NCBI GenBank assembly: GCA_046498185.1
Contig: JAWOBE010000176.1
Location: 1 to 24,016, forward strand
DNA: 24,016 bases
DNA from: CAYXDR01 sp046498185
Lineage (GTDB): Bacteria; Desulfobacterota; DSM-4660; Desulfatiglandales; Desulfatiglandaceae
Reading direction: 5' to 3'
In this document: in pieces, positions 15,373 through 21,996 of the stretch
How the letters are laid out: every line of letters starts with the position of its first letter
Position numbering within the stretch: the stretch's first letter is position 1
Translations under genes and position numbers: made by a program
The notes under the pieces: model-generated
Databases searched by the model: none
Seen by the model: the letters and a program-made list of their open reading frames with translations, nothing else
What the model was told of the DNA's origin: nothing

Positions 15373-15768
15373 CTATATCACCTTGATTTCCTTTGAATCT
15401 TCCCACAAGCCATGAATGTTGCACAAAGATGTGGCGTACAGGACACCCGGTTTGGTCGTCTTCATGGTCGCCACGACTGAGTGGTTGGTGTACACCGGGC
15501 CTTTGCCCGCACCTTCCACGGATTCCCCGTGCGCTGTAAACTCGAAGTTGCCCACCTGGTAGGTGAATTTATCCCCCTCGGGCTTAAAAAACAGCTGAAT
15601 CCACCGAATGTGATGCTCCGTGGTATTGGGATGGGCCACTTCCTTACCCAGCGTCACCTTCACCTCAAACATTTCATCCGCCTTAACACTGTCCGGACAT
15701 TCGATCACCGGGACGTGTTTCTCTGATTTCCAATCCGCACTTTGATAAAGCCCTCCGATTTTGTTCAT
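15373..15768 (-). CDS. Superoxide reductase (neelaredoxin, class II)
   Basis: Reduces superoxide to H2O2 without making O2, the usual cytoplasmic defence of anaerobes. The 131-residue protein is the iron domain alone, as in neelaredoxin, without the N-terminal desulforedoxin domain of desulfoferrodoxin. Centre II residues are visible: Glu16-Lys17-His18 in SEKHVP, His46 and His52 in HPNTTEHHIRW, and Cys116 and His119 in LCNIHGLW, giving the four-His one-Cys iron site plus the Lys that helps attract substrate. ATG 15768 is chosen over an upstream ATG at 15804 because AGGGGGAG precedes it and conserved sequence starts there. It needs an electron donor such as rubredoxin; the desulforedoxin encoded first in the operon is a candidate. 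Confidence 0.94.
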   Translation of the reverse strand: MNKIGGLYQSADWKSEKHVPVIECPDSVKADEMFEVKVTLGKEVAHPNTTEHHIRWIQLFFKPEGDKFTYQVGNFEFTAHGESVEGAGKGPVYTNHSVVATMKTTKPGVLYATSLCNIHGLWEDSKEIKVI

Positions 15769-15800
15769 TTTTTTTCTCCCCCTTTCGTTCAATAATTGAA

Positions 15801-16016
15801 TCAACGGGCCGAATCATCCCCGGCCGAGGATTCGATGGTACATTTGCTGAAATCTATAGCCTTACCGCATTCCGAACAAATGTGGGGCCGGTCGAATTCA
15901 TCAGAAAAAATCTCATTTTCTGTGCCGCATTCCGGACACTTACACAGAAAAGAACTCAGGTCTTTTAGTTCCTGGAAGCCGGGGCAGTGGGCGGGCGTAC
16001 TCATGTTTTGTGGCAT
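15801..16016 (-). CDS. Small zinc-ribbon protein
   Basis: A 71-residue protein with two CXXC pairs, CPEC (27-30) and CSEC (47-50), spaced as in a zinc ribbon. An extra Cys lies at 11, with further cysteines at 25 and 59. The text around them (CKCPECGTENEIFSDEFDRP, HICSECGKAIDFSKC) is typical of small metal-binding proteins in anaerobes; a rubredoxin-like iron site is possible but the aromatic core of rubredoxin is absent. The start at ATG 16016 is set by AAGGAGG six bases upstream; a longer frame to 16088 has no ribosome site. It lies between hemerythrin and superoxide reductase. A redox or regulatory role is inferred from context. Confidence 0.8.
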   Translation of the reverse strand: MPQNMSTPAHCPGFQELKDLSSFLCKCPECGTENEIFSDEFDRPHICSECGKAIDFSKCTIESSAGDDSAR

Positions 16017-16041
16017 GCTAATCCTCCTTTCATTTGCATTT

Positions 16042-16599
16042 TTATCCTTGCAGACTCTCTTCCTTCTCTTTCTCCCATTTGGAAACAAGACCGGCGTATT
16101 CTTCGTGAATCACTCCGCTGTCAAATTCATATCCTTCGTTCAGCAGAGCCTGTTTTTCAGGCTCCGAGAAATAATCCATAATCGGGATGAAAAAATGCCT
16201 GTCCTCCTTTTCAATGTGCTTGGGATAAAAATCTATGAGGAGCCGGAGACAGTCTACGATCTCAGAGAGGGCATCTTTATCTCCTTTCTCATAGATTGCA
16301 TTGGCCTTTACCAACCTGGCCGTGGTCTCTCTTCCCCACTTGTGTTCCTCCACCAGTTCGTGCAGAGTCCTTTTGTGTTCCTCCGAAATGGGCTTCTTCT
16401 TGAGTTCCCTAAAAAGAATATCCTCCTCTTTGCCATGGTGGCATCGATCGGCGTAGTCTCGAATGAAGCGGGTTGCGGTATCAATGAACCGGGCATTCAC
16501 CTGGTTTTCGTTTTCTGCCTTTTGCAACCCTTTTTCCATAAGGGCGATCATACGTTCGATAAGCCGATGTTCTATCATCAAAGGGCCGATTGGCATCAT
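16042..16599 (-). CDS. Hemerythrin HHE-domain protein
   Basis: A 185-residue four-helix protein predicted to bind a non-haem di-iron centre. Likely ligands are His11 (MIEHRLIE), His54/55 with Glu58/59 (CHHGKEEDILF), His86 (EEHKWGR), His128 (PKHIEKED) with Glu132, and His135 (RHFF). Proteins of this class bind O2, or handle NO or iron repair. No membrane, signalling or DNA-binding domain is attached, so it is a free cytoplasmic protein. Its ATG overlaps the Mrp stop (ATGA), giving translational coupling, and AAGGAGG lies 11 bases upstream. In an anaerobe with superoxide reductase in the same operon, an oxygen-binding or sensing role is the best inference. Confidence 0.92.
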   Translation of the reverse strand: MMPIGPLMIEHRLIERMIALMEKGLQKAENENQVNARFIDTATRFIRDYADRCHHGKEEDILFRELKKKPISEEHKRTLHELVEEHKWGRETTARLVKANAIYEKGDKDALSEIVDCLRLLIDFYPKHIEKEDRHFFIPIMDYFSEPEKQALLNEGYEFDSGVIHEEYAGLVSKWEKEKEESLQG

Positions 16600-17453
16600 T
16601 GATTTTGAATCCTCCTTCCACCGCTCTCCGTCAGTTCTATGACCGTATCAACCATCTCATTCAATGCTTTGGTGATTGGCAGGGCCTCATTGTCGAGGAT
16701 ATCCATGCTTCCGACATCGCCTTTCAACACCACGTCCGGTTCAACAGGCAAGGTTCCCAAAAAAGCCACCTCCTCCTTTTCCGCCATCACCCTTCCCCCT
16801 CCAGTCTTGAATATATCAATCATCTGACCGCAATGGGGACATTCAAGCCCACTCAGGTTTTCCACAATCCCAAGGATTTTCATGTTAACCTGTCGGCAAA
16901 AATTAATGGCCTTGCGCACGTCCGCCAGAGAGATCTCCTGGGGAGTGGTTACGATGAGTGCCTGCGCTTCAGGAACCGTCTGGGCCACCGTCAGGGGTTC
17001 ATCACCGGTTCCCGGAGGCGAATCCAAAATCAGGTAATCAAGATCCGGCCACTCAATATCGGAGATAAACTGTTTGATGACGCCTATTTTCAGGGGACCC
17101 CTCCAGATGGTCGCCAAGTCCTTATTCTCTCCCATAAGGGATTCGATGGAGACGACCTGCAGGTTGGGGAGGTACTGTATAGGACGCGCCTTGTCCCCGC
17201 TCCCGGGAGTGAGAGTCCCTTGAAGTCCCAAAATCCGAGGGATACTGGGACCGTGCAAATCAATATCCATGAGGCCCACAGCGTAGTCCCGCTTGGCCAA
17301 AGCTACGGCCAGGTAGGCGGCCACGCTGCTTTTTCCAACGCCTCCTTTGCCGCTCATGACCAGGATCGTGTTCTTGATATGGCTCAGCCGCTCCCTGATC
17401 TCGGTCTCCTGTCTTTGATGTTGATCCTGCTGATTCAAGTTTTCCTGTTCCAT
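16596..17453 (-). CDS. mrp: Mrp/NBP35-family Fe-S cluster carrier ATPase
   Basis: A 285-residue P-loop ATPase that carries and inserts Fe-S clusters. The deviant Walker A motif SGKGGVGKSS covers residues 34-43, with DIDLHGPS (63-70) and DSPPGTGDEPL (144-154) as the other nucleotide-site blocks. CPHC at 205-208 is the cluster-binding pair at the dimer interface. The first 25 residues are a Gln/Glu-rich extension without the DUF59 domain found in some Mrp proteins. It starts 3 bp after the desulforedoxin stop and overlaps the hemerythrin start, so all three are coupled. In this operon it probably repairs or loads clusters damaged by oxygen; its real clients are unknown. Confidence 0.93.
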   Translation of the reverse strand: MEQENLNQQDQHQRQETEIRERLSHIKNTILVMSGKGGVGKSSVAAYLAVALAKRDYAVGLMDIDLHGPSIPRILGLQGTLTPGSGDKARPIQYLPNLQVVSIESLMGENKDLATIWRGPLKIGVIKQFISDIEWPDLDYLILDSPPGTGDEPLTVAQTVPEAQALIVTTPQEISLADVRKAINFCRQVNMKILGIVENLSGLECPHCGQMIDIFKTGGGRVMAEKEEVAFLGTLPVEPDVVLKGDVGSMDILDNEALPITKALNEMVDTVIELTESGGRRIQNQ

Positions 17454-17456
17454 AAC

Positions 17457-17582
17457 TTATTCAACCGGTTTCATGGGTTCGCCGCAGCAAACCAATTCAC
17501 CGCCTCCCGCCTCTTTCACCTCAACCACATTTCCACAGATTTCACACTTGAAAATTTGTCCCACCTTGTTTGCTTCTACCAT
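17457..17582 (-). CDS. Free-standing desulforedoxin
   Basis: A 41-residue protein nearly identical in layout to desulforedoxin from sulfate reducers: Cys13, Cys16 (FKCEICGNVV) and the adjacent pair Cys32, Cys33 (GELVCCGEPM). These four cysteines bind one Fe; desulforedoxin is a homodimer with one FeS4 centre per chain. The same fold is the N-terminal domain of desulfoferrodoxin. ATG 17582 has AAAGGAG 7 nt upstream; a longer frame starting at 17675 is Lys/Arg-rich, with no ribosome site, and is rejected. It is the first gene of the operon, and the superoxide reductase domain is encoded four genes downstream. The likely job is electron delivery to that enzyme. Confidence 0.93.
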   Translation of the reverse strand: MVEANKVGQIFKCEICGNVVEVKEAGGGELVCCGEPMKPVE

Positions 17583-18168
17583 TTCTAGACTCCTTTCTTT
17601 GTTAAATCTTTGTTTTAATCTTCGATAGTGAGCGTTTTTTTTTAAACAATAAATTTCTTGCCTGATCTTACCCATGTTTTACGATATTATATGAGCAGAT
17701 TTCGACAGGAAATGGGGGCGAGCACGTATTTCAAATCCAGAATGACAGTATGGTCTTGGGGAGAAGCTGTCAGGGAAATTTTTAAAAATACATGGCCGAA
17801 GATAGCTCCCATGATCCAAAAGAAGATATCGTTTATCGTTGAGGATCTCGATTCCCAGGAAAAGGAATTTTTCCCCTTCTGTCAGACGGCCTCGCGCTAA
17901 AAAAGATCGAACAAATAATACCATTCTATACGTAAATATACAGGATCCACCTTATTGTTATCATCCTAGAACGAATCATATTGTAAAGTCAGAATATTTT
18001 TCAAAAGAACAAACCTGCAAAGGCCTGCCCGCCCTGCCCGCTATGACCGATGTTTATGCTGTTCAAGCGCCACAGCCGCCCGAGGGCACCTTTCAGAATG
18101 GTGACTTCCCACCCCGTCCTACCCTTATTGAGGTTAAAAGAGGAAGGGAGAAAGCGAGGATAAGTATT
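17583..18168. other. Divergent regulatory region, 586 bp
   Basis: Lies between the desulforedoxin operon (-) and the two-helix membrane protein gene (+). It must contain at least the operon promoter; TATAAT on the - strand at 17686-17691 is a -10 candidate without a good -35. Open frames on both strands (17658-17900 +, the upstream part of 17839-18513 +, 18001-18390 -) have no ribosome site or recognised domain. The GC-rich segment at about 18020-18130 could fold, but I identify no known riboswitch. Confidence 0.45.
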
Positions 18169-18513
18169 ATGAAACAGCGAACGCTCAGGGCTTGGCATAG
18201 GAATATCGGCATCATTATCGCCCTTTTTGTCTTTTTCCAGGTGGGAAGCGGATTCCTGATCGCTCTTATTGACTTTAGCCCACAGGATTCGCAGGCCCAT
18301 GAAGACAGGCCGGACCAAAAACCGGAGCCGACAGGTCATGGACATCAGGACGATGCGGTTTTTACGAGAGACTTGGCTTTTGTGCATCACGGAACTCCGG
18401 CAATCCTGGGGATCTATCGAATCCTTCTTGGCGCCGCCATCCTTGTCCAGGCAGGGCTGGGCGTCGTTATCTATTTCAAAATGAAAAGCCTCTCGTCAAA
18501 ACAAAGGGGATAA
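18169..18513 (+). CDS. Small two-helix membrane protein, PepSY-TM-like
   Basis: A 114-residue inner-membrane protein. Helix 1 is at about residues 12-34 (NIGIIIALFVFFQVGSGFLI) and helix 2 at about 80-103 (LGIYRILLGAAILVQAGLGV). The start RAWHRNIG is typical of PepSY-associated membrane proteins. The loop between the helices is His/Asp/Pro-rich (TGHGHQDD, FVHHG) and should face the periplasm. His10 and the loop histidines could bind haem or metal, but this is speculation. ATG 18169 follows GAGGATAAG; a longer frame reaching back to 17839 is not used because its extra residues look non-coding. It lies upstream of the CHRD and conduit genes and may help deliver electrons or metal to them. Confidence 0.7.
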   Translation: MKQRTLRAWHRNIGIIIALFVFFQVGSGFLIALIDFSPQDSQAHEDRPDQKPEPTGHGHQDDAVFTRDLAFVHHGTPAILGIYRILLGAAILVQAGLGVVIYFKMKSLSSKQRG

Positions 18514-18586
18514 GACCTTTCAATCGGTTTGTTCTGCGTGCTCCGAGCGGTCCGATATTCCTGTATGTTCAGATAAAAAACTACGT

Positions 18587-18610
18587 TTCATATTAAAGGT
18601 TCATATTAAA
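18587..18610. repeat. Tandem 11-bp direct repeat before the CHRD gene
   Basis: TTCATATTAAA occurs at 18587-18597 and 18600-18610, a period of 13 bp, ending about 16 bp before the ATG at 18626. It may overlap the promoter and could be a regulator site, or simply AT-rich leader sequence. Confidence 0.35.
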
Positions 18611-18625
18611 TAAAAGGTTAATGAC

Positions 18626-19114
18626 ATGAAAAGAAGTGGTTCAATTCTCACAACGGCTATTGTTTTATTGTCGGTGTGCAGTCCTGTATCCGGTGAGGTT
18701 TTAGTGGTTGAAGGCACCTCTTTTCATTGTACACTGGGGCTGGATGGCAAGGTTATGGCCAAGGGAGAGTTCAGGCTTTCTGAAAACGGTTCTGCCCTTC
18801 AATATAAGCTTGCGGTGCATGGTGTTGAAGGTATCACGATGGCCCACTTACACCTTGGAAAGGTCGGAGAACTAGGAACGCCTGTAGTCTGGCTTTACCC
18901 GGCCGGCCCTCCTCCCAGATTCATTCCAGGTTTGTTTGACGGAATTCTTGCCCAGGGGACCATTAGGGGGAATGATTTAATAGGGTCCCTGCGTGGCCAA
19001 CCCTTGTCATTGCTCATCGCCCATATTCGTGCAGGAAATGTCTATGTCAATATACATACGCGAACCCATCCCCGAGGAGATATCTGCGGACCGGTTAATC
19101 TTACCGAAGAGTAA
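18626..19114 (+). CDS. Exported CHRD-domain protein
   Basis: A 162-residue protein with a signal peptide (about residues 1-23, cleaved near PVSG) followed by a single CHRD domain. Typical segments are ALQYKLAVHGVEGITMAHLH, GTPVVWLYP, LAQGTIRGNDL and the end YVNIHTRTHPRGDICGPV. CHRD domains occur in chordin and in many bacterial secreted proteins; their biochemical role is not established, though the conserved His residues suggest metal binding. AAAAGG stands 9 nt before ATG 18626. It is followed 69 bp later by the octahaem lipoprotein gene on the same strand, so it may share the conduit's transcript and act in the periplasm or envelope. Confidence 0.88.
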   Translation: MKRSGSILTTAIVLLSVCSPVSGEVLVVEGTSFHCTLGLDGKVMAKGEFRLSENGSALQYKLAVHGVEGITMAHLHLGKVGELGTPVVWLYPAGPPPRFIPGLFDGILAQGTIRGNDLIGSLRGQPLSLLIAHIRAGNVYVNIHTRTHPRGDICGPVNLTEE

Positions 19115-19183
19115 AACGATGATCATGATGCGGGACTGAGAAATAAAGTCGTTGAGAATCATCGAATACGGAAAAGGAGCTGC

Positions 19184-19951
19184 ATGAAAAGAATATCGTT
19201 TTTGGCGATTCTGGCCGCTTGTGTATTCGTGATTTTTGTTTTCTCCTGCCGTACGCCTACTGAGCGCCTCATGGTACATCCCGCCGCGATAGGGGGAGCC
19301 GAACCGGTAGGGATGGAAACCTGCGCTTTATGCCACGAAGACCTGGTGAAGACGTTCAAATACACGGCTCATGCCCGTCTGTTTATCGCTGCAGATGATA
19401 GGGAGGTGCTGGGCTGTGAAGCATGCCACGGAGCGGGTAGCCTCCATATGGAAGCAGGCGGAGGCAGAGGGCAATTTATCATCAATCCGAAAAAAGACCC
19501 GGAGCCCTGCTACCAATGTCATCTGAGGATAAAAGCCGCTTTCAATCTCCAATATCATCATCCGGTAAAAGAGCGCCGTGTAAATTGTACGAACTGTCAC
19601 GACCCTCACGGAGAAGATATTTATAAGGCAAAGGGGATGAGAATTGGAAGGGAAAACGAGGTCTGCATGCAGTGTCACCGGGAACAGGCCGGGCTGCGCG
19701 TCTTCGAGCACGAGGCCCTCCGCGACGGCTGCACGATATGCCACAGACCACACGGATCGATTAATGACAAGATGCTCGTGGAACGCGATAGCAACCTGTG
19801 TCTTAAATGCCACGCACAGATTGCCATGCCCGGTTCGATTACAATCGGCGATTTTTCCCATACAACGCGCCTTGCCGAGGGAACATGCTGGAGCGCCGGT
19901 TGCCATACCGCCGTTCATGGTTCCAACATCAACCCGCATTTGAGGTATTGA
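19184..19951 (+). CDS. Octahaem c-type lipoprotein cytochrome (OmaB/MtrA-like)
   Basis: A 255-residue cytochrome with seven CXXCH sites (47-51, 78-82, 109-113, 135-139, 161-165, 183-187, 206-210) and an eighth, CWSAGCH at 235-241, in the longer CX4CH form. The N-terminus has a hydrophobic segment ending FVFSC, so Cys22 may be lipidated. Size, haem count and position just before a beta-barrel gene match the periplasmic cytochrome of Geobacter-type porin-cytochrome complexes (OmaB, eight haems) and are close to the MtrA/DmsE family, which usually has ten. Its role would be to carry electrons through the barrel across the outer membrane. AAAAGGAG precedes ATG 19184. The barrel gene begins 1 bp after the stop. 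Confidence 0.88.
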   Translation: MKRISFLAILAACVFVIFVFSCRTPTERLMVHPAAIGGAEPVGMETCALCHEDLVKTFKYTAHARLFIAADDREVLGCEACHGAGSLHMEAGGGRGQFIINPKKDPEPCYQCHLRIKAAFNLQYHHPVKERRVNCTNCHDPHGEDIYKAKGMRIGRENEVCMQCHREQAGLRVFEHEALRDGCTICHRPHGSINDKMLVERDSNLCLKCHAQIAMPGSITIGDFSHTTRLAEGTCWSAGCHTAVHGSNINPHLRY

Positions 19952-19952
19952 G

Positions 19953-21968
19953 ATGAATGCCTTGTCACGAAAGGCTACGATAATCCTTTTACTGCCCGGA
20001 GCAATTCATTTCTCTGGCGGACTCGCCGATTCTCAGGAACCTGAAACCGCATCTTCCCTAAATTTGGAATTGAGTCCCGCTTTCGATTACAGGTCCGTGG
20101 ATGGAGACGAAAGAAAATTCCGTGAAGATCAATGGAAGCGGGAAAATTTGTCTGGAGGACTGGAAAACTTTCTTTTGGAGAAATCGTTTGGCGAAGACTG
20201 GCTTCTTCGCCTGGAAGGTCAGGCTATCGTGCCGGAGGAAGACTATAAATTCCTTTTGGATATAAGAAAGGAAGATCTCGGATTTTTTCGCACGGGATAT
20301 ACCGAATACCGAAAATATTTCGACGACACAGGAGGATTTTTTCGCCCCTTTTCCACTCCGGTATTTCATTTGAACAAAGACATGTATCTGGATATCGGCA
20401 ACTTTTTTCTGGAAGCCGGCACCACGATCCCGGATCTGCCACGGATTGTGGTCGGATATGAGCACCGTTTCAAGGAAGGGGAGAAATCCCTTCTTGCATG
20501 GGGGAGTGTATCCGAGGGTGCGTCGACCAGGAAAATATTTCCTTCTTTCAAAGAGGTGGATGATAACCTGGATATATTCAAAGTGGAGGTGGAACATGAT
20601 ATCGGGAAGGTACACGCAGGGGACCGGTTTCGATATGAACGGTATAAAACAGGCACCACCCGATTCGAACAGGAACGCGATCTTGATGCGGGGAGGTCGG
20701 AGACAGTGAACGTTTCCGAGAGATACAATCATGACGCTATTTTTAATACGTTCCACCTGGAGAGTCATTTAAATGAAAAAATCTACCTTTCATTTGGTTA
20801 TCTCCTGAACGATCTCGAAGGTGATGCAGCATTCCGTATGATGACGGCGCCCTTTGGACCCGAGCCTTTTGACAAAAACTGGTTTAGCCGGTCCGTAGAC
20901 CTCGATCAGAAAAGCCATGTGCTGAACCTGAATACTTTAGTCGGACCCTATCGCCGGTTGAGTTTTCATGGGGGGATTCAGGCCGAACTCACCGAGACGG
21001 AGGGGGATACCGATGCTGTCCTGACGGAGACCGCCTTCGGCGGTGGCGTCGCTTCGCCCGAAGCGCAAATCAGAAGCAGAATGGATAAGAACGGGTTGGA
21101 GGAAACCGTGGGAATCCGTTATTCGGGCATTCCCTATACATCCCTGTATGCCGAGGGTAAATGGACACAACAGGATATCGAGTTATTTGAGAGAGAAATG
21201 GAGGATGCCGGCCCGGCATTTGAACGATTTACCGACACAGAAGTCGACCGGAGGAGATATACCTTTGGTTTCAACAGTTCCCCGTTTCGCCGCTTCACAA
21301 TTTCAGGCCGTTACAGGCGGAGTTATCGTGAAAACGTTTATGACCACAAGAAGGACACCGAACCGGGCTATTCCGCATTCATGAACAATCAGGAACTGCA
21401 TACCGATGAAATCGCGACCAAAGTGACCGCCAGGATCACAGGCACAGTCAAGGCCGCCTTTCAGTATCAACACATCAAGACCAAAATAGGCACCCTGTCG
21501 CAGACTACCCCGTCGAGTAGCGTCGATTCCGGACATTACGTCGCGGACATTTACAGCGTGAGTGTTACGGCCACACCGATATCCAGCTTGTATCTTACGG
21601 GGTTGTTTTCCTACAGGGATGCAAACTCGGAAAGTTTCGACAACGGCTCGGCCTCCGTGATCGCTTATAACGGTGATGTCTATTCCTTCATTGGTACCGC
21701 GGGATGGGCTTTCGGGAAAAAAACCGATGTTACACTGGAGTATCTTTACAGCCGATCGGACAATTTTCAAAACAATTCGGCGAATGCGCTTCCTCTGGGT
21801 GTCGACCATAAACGTCACGGGCTCTCCCTCGGCTGTTCACGGAAAATAAACGACCGGGTGCAGGCACGATTTCGATACGGGTTTTACAAATACGAGGAAG
21901 AAAGGAACGCAGGTGTGGATGACTATGGGGCGCACCTGCTTGGGGTAAGGCTTGAAGTCAAGTTTTAG
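19953..21968 (+). CDS. Outer-membrane beta-barrel of a porin-cytochrome conduit (MtrB/OmbB-like)
   Basis: A 671-residue exported protein (signal peptide about residues 1-26). After a short linker it is a long series of alternating strands rich in Tyr, Arg, Asp and Glu (FRYGFYKYEEE, GVRYSGIPYTSLYAEGKW-like segments) and ends in LLGVRLEVKF, with the terminal Phe typical of outer-membrane barrels. Length and pairing with an octahaem cytochrome match the OmbB-type porin, related to MtrB/PioB, that sheathes the cytochrome in the outer membrane. The N-terminal CXXC pair seen in many MtrB proteins is absent. It is coupled to the cytochrome gene (1-bp gap). No outer-surface cytochrome gene follows within the window; a copper ATPase does. 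Confidence 0.82.
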   Translation: MNALSRKATIILLLPGAIHFSGGLADSQEPETASSLNLELSPAFDYRSVDGDERKFREDQWKRENLSGGLENFLLEKSFGEDWLLRLEGQAIVPEEDYKFLLDIRKEDLGFFRTGYTEYRKYFDDTGGFFRPFSTPVFHLNKDMYLDIGNFFLEAGTTIPDLPRIVVGYEHRFKEGEKSLLAWGSVSEGASTRKIFPSFKEVDDNLDIFKVEVEHDIGKVHAGDRFRYERYKTGTTRFEQERDLDAGRSETVNVSERYNHDAIFNTFHLESHLNEKIYLSFGYLLNDLEGDAAFRMMTAPFGPEPFDKNWFSRSVDLDQKSHVLNLNTLVGPYRRLSFHGGIQAELTETEGDTDAVLTETAFGGGVASPEAQIRSRMDKNGLEETVGIRYSGIPYTSLYAEGKWTQQDIELFEREMEDAGPAFERFTDTEVDRRRYTFGFNSSPFRRFTISGRYRRSYRENVYDHKKDTEPGYSAFMNNQELHTDEIATKVTARITGTVKAAFQYQHIKTKIGTLSQTTPSSSVDSGHYVADIYSVSVTATPISSLYLTGLFSYRDANSESFDNGSASVIAYNGDVYSFIGTAGWAFGKKTDVTLEYLYSRSDNFQNNSANALPLGVDHKRHGLSLGCSRKINDRVQARFRYGFYKYEEERNAGVDDYGAHLLGVRLEVKF

Positions 21969-21996
21969 AAGATGGATACAGGAGAGGAGATCAAAA

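Noticed and set aside
17658..17900. 80-codon + frame in the divergent region
   Set aside because: No ribosome site or recognisable domain, and it overlaps the likely desulforedoxin promoter on the other strand.
18020..18130. GC-rich segment considered as a riboswitch
   Set aside because: I could not match it to the core of a cobalamin, molybdenum-cofactor or other known riboswitch.
17839..18168. Upstream extension of the two-helix membrane protein frame
   Set aside because: The added 110 residues are irregular and Pro/Arg-rich, with no ribosome site; GAGG and the conserved start lie at 18169.
18001..18390. 129-codon - frame opposite the membrane protein
   Set aside because: Mostly antisense to the better supported + gene; no ribosome site or domain found.
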